Assembly: GCA_012523595.1 (NCBI GenBank)
Contig: JAAYIG010000124.1
Coordinates: 1-38,744, forward strand
Length of the DNA stretch: 38,744 nucleotides
DNA from: Fibrobacter sp.
Lineage (GTDB): Bacteria > Fibrobacterota > Chitinivibrionia > Chitinivibrionales > Chitinispirillaceae
Reading direction: 5' to 3'
In this document: piece after piece, positions 32,686-38,744 of the stretch
Numbering within the stretch: the stretch's first letter is position 1
How the letters are laid out: every line of letters starts with the position of its first letter
Translations under genes and position numbers: made by a program
The notes under the pieces: model-generated
What the model saw: only the letters and a program-made list of their open reading frames with translations
Databases searched by the model: none
What the model was told of the DNA's origin: nothing

Positions 32686-33912
32686 CTATTTTACTTCTGC
32701 AGGCTGTTTTCTGGTTAACACTGCAGGCCGGAAAATGAATTTCTGACCTCCTATTGCAGCCTCTATTAACAGTCCGCCCTGCGAAAACAGGTAAACTTTA
32801 TCGGCCTTATACTTTGTGGTAGCTTCAGCACCTGCTTTTACGATTACTGCTCCGGCATTTGCCGCAAATCCAATTTTTCCCTTTTTAAATCTCTCCAGAC
32901 CTTCCTTATCTGCAAACAGCACCACAGCATCAAATGTCTCTCCCCCGATCTGTACACCGATGGTCAATTGCACTATCCCTGCATAGCCAATAAGTTTTTT
33001 CTGTTCAAACACTTCTCCCTTTCCGTATGCTCCGCCCACTACAAGCCCGGCTCTTCCCACCGAAGGGAAAATTGCATAACCATAAGCCTGATCCATGGAA
33101 TGCTTAAACTGAGGATGAGCCTCCTCTATCATTTTTAAAACCGCTTCTACCTCCTGCCTTAATACCCGATTAGTGGAAAGTTCCTTTTTAGCGCCGGTCA
33201 CCATACCAGCAATCGCATCGACTGGTGATTTTCTATGCTTCCCATTATGAGGCAGGATTTTTCCCAATACAGGTACTTTTGTCATCTGCTTTGCAGCCCA
33301 CTGCCCCACACCATTTTTTATTGATGATCCCAGGCCGGGATCTTCACGCTTGTCATCAGAACTCTTTTCTTTTGGTTTTTCTGATGCTGGTTGCTCTGTT
33401 TTTTCCGGTTCAGGTTCTTTTGGAGCAGGTTTGTTCTGTGGTATTTTCTCCAGTGGTGGAATAAACATGAATTTTGAACCACCCAGTGAGAGCTCTAATA
33501 ACATCCCTCCCATTGAATAAGCACTGGCCTCCACATCAGAAACATTATTGGTGGCGGTTGCAGCAGCTTTAACCATTACAGCCGAAGCGTTGGCAGTAAA
33601 ACCTAATTTTCCCCGTTTTTTAAATCTTTCAAATGACTTTTTATTGCTGAAAGTAAGTATCTGGGTAAAAGTCTGTCCTCCTACCTGAACACCAACTGTT
33701 ATCTGACTCATGGTTGCAAAACCTACAGGTTTACCTCCTTCAAAAACTTCACCCTGTCCATAAGCCCCACCCAAAACAACTCCAGCTCTTCCCACCGAAG
33801 GGAAAACTGCATAACCGTATGCTTTTTGCAACTTTTCTTTGAGGTCTTTATGTTTTTCCTGTAATCGATTGAGTGCTGCTGCGACTTCTTCATGAATCGT
33901 AGCTTCAAGCAT
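32686..33912 (-). CDS. Tandem SYLF-domain (DUF500/Ysc84-like) protein
   Basis: 408 aa from ATG 33912, chosen for the GAGGGGG site 5 bases before it; a TTG 12 codons earlier is less likely. Two SYLF domains, ~1-160 and ~245-405. Each has AYGYAVFPSVGRAG or AYGYAIFPSVGRAG, GGAYGxGEVFE, GVQ(V/I)GG and xxFANA-like GFTANASA/GFAANAGA segments. A Pro/Glu/Lys-rich linker joins them. In eukaryotes the domain binds phosphoinositides and actin. Bacterial roles are unproven, and most bacterial members have one domain and a signal peptide, which this lacks. Confidence 0.88.
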   Translation of the reverse strand: MLEATIHEEVAAALNRLQEKHKDLKEKLQKAYGYAVFPSVGRAGVVLGGAYGQGEVFEGGKPVGFATMSQITVGVQVGGQTFTQILTFSNKKSFERFKKRGKLGFTANASAVMVKAAATATNNVSDVEASAYSMGGMLLELSLGGSKFMFIPPLEKIPQNKPAPKEPEPEKTEQPASEKPKEKSSDDKREDPGLGSSIKNGVGQWAAKQMTKVPVLGKILPHNGKHRKSPVDAIAGMVTGAKKELSTNRVLRQEVEAVLKMIEEAHPQFKHSMDQAYGYAIFPSVGRAGLVVGGAYGKGEVFEQKKLIGYAGIVQLTIGVQIGGETFDAVVLFADKEGLERFKKGKIGFAANAGAVIVKAGAEATTKYKADKVYLFSQGGLLIEAAIGGQKFIFRPAVLTRKQPAEVK

Positions 33913-34165
33913 GTCTACCCCCTCTCCCCCCTGGGATTCTCCGGCCAATCGGCTCAGTTCAGCATTGAGCAGCGCATTTGCGATTTTTTAATAAGCAATA
34001 GATATACCTGAAGACCGAAAAGACGGGAATCAGTCCGGATTTATATTGAAGATAGGGGGCAAAAAAATTGATCTGCAAAAAAGCAAAATGTTTATTATAA
34101 TATGTAGTTGAATAATCTTTACATTTTTAGATTCAGATATTCCGTGTTAAGGAGGGTTAAACCAG
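33913..34165. other. Divergent gap SYLF / CE1
   Basis: No gene. TATAAT at ~34096 and AAGGAGG at 34149 serve the esterase gene. The shared promoter cassette is not present. Confidence 0.4.
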
Positions 34166-35236
34166 ATGAAAACTTTAAAATATCTCCCTTTCTTTCTCTT
34201 GCTGCTCAATATCAGTGTTTTTTCGCAACTGACCAATATAAAAGTGGGTTCATCAACACGGAATATGATTGTTTACGCACCAAGCGGATTATCCAATCCT
34301 GCCCTGATAATCCAGATGCATGGCATGAACCAGGACGCTGCATATCAGAAGAATGCATCAAAATGGGAAAGTATCGCTGATCAGCATAAATTTGTTGTGG
34401 TGTTTCCCAATGGAAACAATAAATCCTGGGACATATCAGGTGATAACGATATCAATTTCCTGAAAACGATAATCGATTCGATGTACAGCAAGTATAAAAT
34501 TGATCGCAACCGTGTGTATGTTTCGGGTTTCTCGATGGGTGGCATGATGAGCTATCATGCTGCAAACAAGATGGCAGACAAGATTGCTGCTATTGCACCG
34601 TGTTCAGGATATCTGTTTAATAATACTGCAGCCAGTTCAAGAGCGATGCCAATTATCCATATCCATGGAGATGCTGACGATGTGGTAGGATACGGCGGGG
34701 TGGCGGGTGTGATGGAAGCCTGGCGCAAACATAATGGATGTCCTGCGACACCACAGGTTACCAAGCCCTATCCGGCAAATAAAGCTAATTCTTTGACAAC
34801 TAAAACGTATTGGGGCCCCGGAAGAGACAATGTTGCTGTTGTTTTACTTACCAATGCGGGAAAAGGGCACTGGTATTCTCTTGATGCTGCAGCCGGAACT
34901 AATTCGAGTGAGGAGATCTGGAATTTTTGCAAACAATACTCACTGGGACAAACCAGTTCCATACCTTTTCAGGGAAACAACCTGAGAGTTACTGATGTGA
35001 GGTTTTTAGTGGAGAAATCCATACTGAGAATTGATTTTCCTGGATCGCACTCCAACGTAAATACGCTGAATATATTCGACCTGAAAGGACAACTTGTCAG
35101 GAAATTGACATTTGGCGTTGATGACAGTTATAAAAACGTGGATCTTTCCGGAATAGCGGCTGGCGAATATTTTCTGAAGCTTCAAAGCGGGAGTTCCAGG
35201 GCTTACATCTCACAAATAATGCTGACGAGACAATAG
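34166..35236 (+). CDS. Secreted CE1-type esterase (feruloyl esterase/PHB-depolymerase-like)
   Basis: 356 aa. Signal peptide 1-21. Alpha/beta hydrolase ~22-270: oxyanion QMHGMNQ, nucleophile Ser123 in GFSMGG, acid Asp in HGDADDVV (~173-176), and His235 in GKGHWYS. A Por-like tail (~280-356: LNIFDLKGQLVRKL... GEYFLKL) follows. Related LpqC/CE1 enzymes release ferulic or acetic acid from arabinoxylan, which fits the xylanase and arabinofuranosidase nearby. Short-chain polyester cleavage is the other possibility. Confidence 0.87.
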   Translation: MKTLKYLPFFLLLLNISVFSQLTNIKVGSSTRNMIVYAPSGLSNPALIIQMHGMNQDAAYQKNASKWESIADQHKFVVVFPNGNNKSWDISGDNDINFLKTIIDSMYSKYKIDRNRVYVSGFSMGGMMSYHAANKMADKIAAIAPCSGYLFNNTAASSRAMPIIHIHGDADDVVGYGGVAGVMEAWRKHNGCPATPQVTKPYPANKANSLTTKTYWGPGRDNVAVVLLTNAGKGHWYSLDAAAGTNSSEEIWNFCKQYSLGQTSSIPFQGNNLRVTDVRFLVEKSILRIDFPGSHSNVNTLNIFDLKGQLVRKLTFGVDDSYKNVDLSGIAAGEYFLKLQSGSSRAYISQIMLTRQ

Positions 35237-35280
35237 GAAAGTCACAAGTTGCAAGTTACAACCTTGCCAACAACTGTAAC

Positions 35281-35318
35281 GCAACTGTAATACACTGTAC
35301 TCACTGTTTTACAGTTGC
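35281..35318. terminator. Stem-loop after the CE1 gene
   Basis: GCAACTGTAA (35281-35290) pairs perfectly with TTACAGTTGC (35309-35318). CAACTGTAA also occurs as a direct repeat at 35271. No T-run. It may end or protect the esterase mRNA. Confidence 0.4.
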
Positions 35319-35499
35319 ATTGGGGCCCGGGGATATTGATGGTGTGCCCTCGCTGCTATTGTACCACGACGTCCGCAATTCTCTATATAATGGGAAAGAA
35401 CTTATCTAACTGATAGCTACTTGCGATCAGCAACTCAAAAAACCCCTACCCTGCTTCTCCTGTTTTCTTTTGCTCTGTAAATTGGTTTATCCGCTTATA

Positions 35500-37023
35500 T
35501 CAATGTCCATACATGCTTGCACGTTCGATCACTCTTCCGCTCAACCTTATTACCGGCTTATTTCCGGAAAACAGTGAATTATCCGGGTATAAAAGATGGC
35601 TGATCATGTTTTGTATTTCACCCTGTGTGTTAAATTCATACGAACTGATCTGCCTCTGAAAAGATCCAAACGAGTTGTCAAAGCCTATGATTGCAGGACG
35701 TTTACTAAACGGAACCTGATTATAGTTCCAGTAATCAGTGATTAAACACGCGACAAGATCATTGACACAAACAATGGCAGTAATTGACGGGTCTGAATTT
35801 ATCTGATCGACAGCACGTTTTATGTTTGTAAATATCGCGTTATCCCTCAGCAGTGTATCATGCTCATACTTTATTACCGAAATGCGTGGCGCGAGGAAAT
35901 CATGTAATTGATTTTCAATATTATCTGTAATGTATTTATGATTGAAAGCATCTTTCTCAAGAACAGATTCCAGATAGAAATAATCGTTACTGTATTCCGA
36001 AACAGTGAATTGATATACGCTTGCCTCCGGATAGGAGGATAAAGCTTTTTTTAATCCTTTCAGCCGGTTCTGCGACCATGGACTGCCATGAAAAGGAGAT
36101 ATAAAAGCTATATGCCGATGTCCCTTCTCAAGCAGATACCGGCCGACATCATTTCCCGGTATAGTCGAGTAACTTGAATCGAAGAATGTCAACTTTTTAT
36201 AATGTTTTCCAAACCTTTCCACAGTACCAAGTATTCTGCTGTCCTCGATCCAGGCGGAAACCGGAATATTATATGTTAATAATTGGGAAAGACACGCTGC
36301 GGAATTATTCATATGATATGACGATAAAATGATTCCACAGATTCCTGATCTTTTCAGATAGTGATCGAAAGGCATATCTCCGGGTGTAAAAAAACGGGGA
36401 TTTTCCAGGTAGTCATTATAACAGATAATTTCAATATCTACATTGAACCGCTCCGCTGATGATACTAACATGCGATAAAACGCACGTTCACGTTCAGTTT
36501 CAATTTTGACCATATCCCTGCTCAACCCAAACGCTACAATTACAATCCGCTGATTTGTCTTACGCCGGTCGGTGAAAAAACAGTATCGCGCCCCATTGAG
36601 CTTAAGTATTCCTTCATCAAGCAAAGTTGAAAGAACTTTTTTTATTGTCGGATAACTTACGTTGTAAGTTGCTTTCAATTGATTTATAGAAGGAAGCGGA
36701 AGGTATGTTTTATACGTTCCCTTAAGAATATCTTCTTTGAACTTTCTGAGTGTTTTCTGATATTTCCCGTACTCGAGGATCTTGACATCATTTTTAGAAG
36801 CAGTTTTTTCCCCTGCTTTAAAATGACCTCTTCCCCACCTGCTTGATATCAGCCCTTCTCCTTTGAGTACATCGACAGCACGTATCACTGTGACCGGTGA
36901 AACATCAAGATATTTTGCCAGTGAGCGAATTGATGGCAGGACACTCTTGTCTGAAGATTTTTCAATTAAAGTCCGGATCTTTGCAATTGCATCCTGCAAA
37001 ACAGGCGATCTTTTTCTTGCCAT
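35500..37023 (-). CDS. Transcriptional regulator with two GntR winged helices and a LacI-type sensor domain
   Basis: 507 aa from ATG 37023; a TTG 13 codons upstream is less likely. Residues ~10-70 form a GntR wHTH (LPSIRSLAKYLDVSPVTVIRAVDVLKGEGLI is its core). Residues ~90-150 form a second wHTH (LPLPSINQLKATYNVSYPTIKKVL). Residues ~160-500 are a periplasmic-binding-protein-like ligand domain of the LacI/AraR type (GHRHIAFISPFHGSPWSQNRLKGL, VCVNDLVA, IIGFDNS). It probably senses a sugar and controls the divergent GH26 gene and perhaps the other hydrolases. AraR-like proteins normally have one wHTH. Confidence 0.9.
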   Translation of the reverse strand: MARKRSPVLQDAIAKIRTLIEKSSDKSVLPSIRSLAKYLDVSPVTVIRAVDVLKGEGLISSRWGRGHFKAGEKTASKNDVKILEYGKYQKTLRKFKEDILKGTYKTYLPLPSINQLKATYNVSYPTIKKVLSTLLDEGILKLNGARYCFFTDRRKTNQRIVIVAFGLSRDMVKIETERERAFYRMLVSSAERFNVDIEIICYNDYLENPRFFTPGDMPFDHYLKRSGICGIILSSYHMNNSAACLSQLLTYNIPVSAWIEDSRILGTVERFGKHYKKLTFFDSSYSTIPGNDVGRYLLEKGHRHIAFISPFHGSPWSQNRLKGLKKALSSYPEASVYQFTVSEYSNDYFYLESVLEKDAFNHKYITDNIENQLHDFLAPRISVIKYEHDTLLRDNAIFTNIKRAVDQINSDPSITAIVCVNDLVACLITDYWNYNQVPFSKRPAIIGFDNSFGSFQRQISSYEFNTQGEIQNMISHLLYPDNSLFSGNKPVIRLSGRVIERASMYGH

Positions 37024-37225
37024 AGGATACCAGGCCTCATATTTAATATAACAGTATAACAAAAAATTAATAAATGTATTTATGCTTCTGCCAAACTGCC
37101 CTATTGACTACTATATTTTAAACGATTGGCAATATTTCATGGATAGTAACAAGTAAGAATTGAATTGATCAGTGACAGCAATAATTGATTTAAACCGTAA
37201 ATTCCAATACAGAATGGGGTATACT
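37024..37225. promoter_or_regulatory. Divergent regulator/GH26 control region
   Basis: A/T-rich, with TTGACT at ~37103 and TATATT nearby, but at poor spacing. TTGCCA/TGGCAA-like half-sites (TGCCAAAC near 37088, TTGGCAA near 37126) form a loose inverted pair that may be an operator. The GH26 ribosome site is GGGG at 37216. Confidence 0.4.
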
Positions 37226-38338
37226 ATGAAATGCAAACTATTAATTGAATGTGTTATGGCAGGGCTCATGATGGTGTCAGTATCTTCTGCAGAACTTAAG
37301 CAAATCGGGGCATGGGTTGGAGGCCCCGGAACATATCCTCAACCTACAAAGAGCAATGTTGAGGCATTTCAGACTATGCAGGATCGTCATGTAGACATCA
37401 TAAGCCTGTTTGTCCTCTGGGATATGAATGACTGGGCCTGGTCAAAACCTTATGCTGATGTCGCTGCTGCCAACAATTCCATACTTCTTATAACATGGAT
37501 GGCAAACGGGTATACGACAAAAGAGATAATCGACGGCAAAGCGGATGGATATCTGAAAGCTTATGCTGAAGGCATAAAGTCTTACGGTAAAGAAATCTGG
37601 CTCCGTCCATTTCATGAGGCAAATGGGGACTGGTATGATTGGGGAATAGCCAAAAGCGGCGCGGGAAATACAAATCAGACACTTATTGATGCATGGAAAC
37701 ATGTTGTAACGATATTCAGAGACGCCGGTGTAACAAATGTTAAATGGGTATGGACTACCAATGCCACCAACAGCGGTTCAGCCACTTTTACCGGATGGTT
37801 TCCGGGAGATGACTGGGTTGACATGGTATCAATCGATGGTTATAACTGGGGTACAACACAAAGCTGGTCCAGATGGCAGAGTTTCACCGAGGTTTTTACA
37901 CCCGCGTACAACGCACTTTCAATCTCATCAAAACCTCTTTTCATCGCCGAATTCTCCTCTTCAGAGCATGGCGGCAATAAAGCCCAATGGATTACCGACA
38001 TGTTTAATGACATCCCTTCCAAATTCCCCAGAATCTTTGCATTGATGTGGTTCAACCAGAGTAAAAGCGCAGAAGCTGACTGGGCAGTAAATACCAGTGA
38101 TGCTGCATTAAATGCATGGAAAACCGGTATAGCAAAAATCGGCAATACAAAGACTGCAGGTGATTTTCGCGCTGTAAACAGACAATCCGTTTGGGGAAAC
38201 CGAAGCGCTCTCTCACTTGGTTTGTCAAATTCGAACAGTACTGTTTACGATTTACGGGGACGGATCATACACAATACAAAAACGCCGGTACTCCCATCTG
38301 GGATCTATATGAAGACGATGCCCATGCATTCTCATTGA
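37226..38338 (+). CDS. Secreted GH26 beta-mannanase-like hydrolase with damaged C-terminal tail
   Basis: 370 aa from ATG 37226 (GGGG upstream, then a clear signal peptide ending VSSAE); a GTG 18 codons earlier is unlikely. GH26 barrel ~25-315: acid/base Glu131 in RPFHEANGDWYDWG, nucleophile Glu242 in FIAEFSSSEHG, and WMANGY. GH26 enzymes cut beta-1,4-mannan, some mixed-linkage glucan or beta-1,3-xylan. The sorting tail begins (VYDLRGRI... LPSGIYM) but ends abruptly in KTMPMHSH, where sequence of a restriction-enzyme gene takes over. The catalytic part looks complete, but export or anchoring by the tail may be lost. Confidence 0.9.
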   Translation: MKCKLLIECVMAGLMMVSVSSAELKQIGAWVGGPGTYPQPTKSNVEAFQTMQDRHVDIISLFVLWDMNDWAWSKPYADVAAANNSILLITWMANGYTTKEIIDGKADGYLKAYAEGIKSYGKEIWLRPFHEANGDWYDWGIAKSGAGNTNQTLIDAWKHVVTIFRDAGVTNVKWVWTTNATNSGSATFTGWFPGDDWVDMVSIDGYNWGTTQSWSRWQSFTEVFTPAYNALSISSKPLFIAEFSSSEHGGNKAQWITDMFNDIPSKFPRIFALMWFNQSKSAEADWAVNTSDAALNAWKTGIAKIGNTKTAGDFRAVNRQSVWGNRSALSLGLSNSNSTVYDLRGRIIHNTKTPVLPSGIYMKTMPMHSH

Positions 38339-38595
38339 AGCAAAAGCATACGGAGCTACAGGTAGTAAACAGACCGATGTTCTTGGGGATTTCCGAAGGA
38401 TAATTGAGGAAAAAAGGACATGATACTACATTGCTCCTTGTAACGGATGGTGTAACCTGGCGTGCACGCGCAAATGACTTGAGGAAACTGGTAGCATTAC
38501 AGAACCAGGGAGCAATTGCCAGAATCTATACACTCACGATGAAAGATGAACTGATACAAGATCTGGAGCAGTTGAAGATGGATTATAAAATATAG
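38283..38595 (+). pseudogene. C-terminal fragment of a DpnII/MboI-like type II restriction endonuclease
   Basis: The fragment is fused to the GH26 3' end. One frame reads LIEAKAYGATGSKQTDVLGDF, holding the ExK part of a PD-(D/E)XK nuclease site. Near 38410 a frameshift in an A-run moves it to another frame (DTTLLLVTDGVTWR, LRKLVALQNQGAIARIYT) and it ends at TAG 38593. There is no N-terminal part and no methyltransferase, so it is inactive. Family recognised from the C-terminal pattern only. Confidence 0.6.
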
Positions 38596-38619
38596 AAGCT
38601 TCATTTTTCATTTCTGCAG

Positions 38620-38744
38620 AGAGTGCTGAAAAATTTGTGTAAACCTCAGAATAGTTGGTGTATGGATTATTTTAACCATTTAACACCAATGGAGGTTTAC
38701 AGTTATGGCCAGAAAAGAACATGGTAATCCGTTACTGAAACAGC
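38620..38744 (+). mobile_element. Left end of an IS256-family insertion sequence, partial
   Basis: GAGAGTGCTGAAAAATTTGT, continuing GTAAACC, resembles the terminal inverted repeat of IS256-type elements (AATTTGTGTAAA core). A transposase start lies ~85 bp inside. Confidence 0.65.
38705..38744 (+). CDS. IS256-family (mutator) transposase, N-terminus only
   Basis: GGAGG lies 9 bases before the ATG. The 13 visible residues (MARKEHGNPLLKQ) agree with IS256-type starts. The gene runs off the window. It moves the element by cut-and-copy through a DDE catalytic domain not visible here. Confidence 0.6.
   Translation, partial: MARKEHGNPLLKQ

Noticed and set aside
1-38744. CRISPR array, tRNA or rRNA genes
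   Set aside because: No regularly spaced short repeats and no cloverleaf or rRNA-like conserved stretches were seen on either strand by reading; a dedicated scan (tRNAscan, CRISPR finder) could still find a weak case.

Overview
The window looks like a chromosomal segment of a fibre-degrading bacterium of the FCB type, most likely Fibrobacterota/Chitinispirillia-like. This is inferred from a cluster of secreted plant-polysaccharide enzymes (GH9+CBM3c, GH10, GH26, GH27, GH62, CE1). Several of them carry a short C-terminal beta-rich tail of the Por/T9SS-like sorting type (Y/FDLxGxxV...GxYFL). No rRNA or tRNA gene was seen, so the taxonomic call rests on gene content only.

Left part (1-9600) is housekeeping and signalling. 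It starts with the 3' end of a secreted Asp/Asn-rich protein and a beta-barrel-like partner, then a membrane histidine kinase. A compact signalling cassette follows: a STAS protein, a receiver whose phosphoacceptor Asp is Ser, a receiver(Asp to Glu)-HATPase fusion and, divergently, a membrane-anchored STAS protein. That last gene overlaps tsaD by 4 bp. A 49-aa membrane protein and an rhlE-type DEAD-box helicase come next.

Middle part (9600-22850) is accessory and scarred. It holds a lone XRE regulator with a perfect operator palindrome, a lipoprotein, a PrcB-like secreted protein, an IS256-type remnant, and a pair of about 175-bp direct repeats bracketing nested hairpins. GH27 and GH62 enzymes and a tryptophanase/tyrosine phenol-lyase family enzyme follow. 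Then comes a decayed zone: a beta-propeller pseudogene, an orphan gene, a 3' xylanase fragment and a GT4 glycosyltransferase.

Right part (22850-38744) carries purC, the GH9 cellulase, a zf-TFIIB protein, an ICMT-like methyltransferase, a DinB-like protein and the intact GH10 xylanase. It also has a second GT4 copy (the 3' xylanase-GT4 block is duplicated about 10 kb apart), a tandem SYLF protein, a CE1 esterase, and a regulator with two GntR-type winged helices plus a LacI-type sensor. The regulator is divergent from a GH26 mannanase. The GH26 3' end runs into a frameshifted DpnII-like restriction-enzyme fragment, and the start of an IS256-family element follows.

The most interesting system-level signal is a shared promoter cassette: TTGC(A/T)C, 17-18 bp, TATATT, with a conserved spacer ending near TTATGGCTG and usually a CTCAAAT box upstream. 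It lies in front of five genes (lipoprotein, GH27, GH62, beta-propeller pseudogene, GH10). This suggests a co-regulated arabinoxylan/galactan-degradation regulon.
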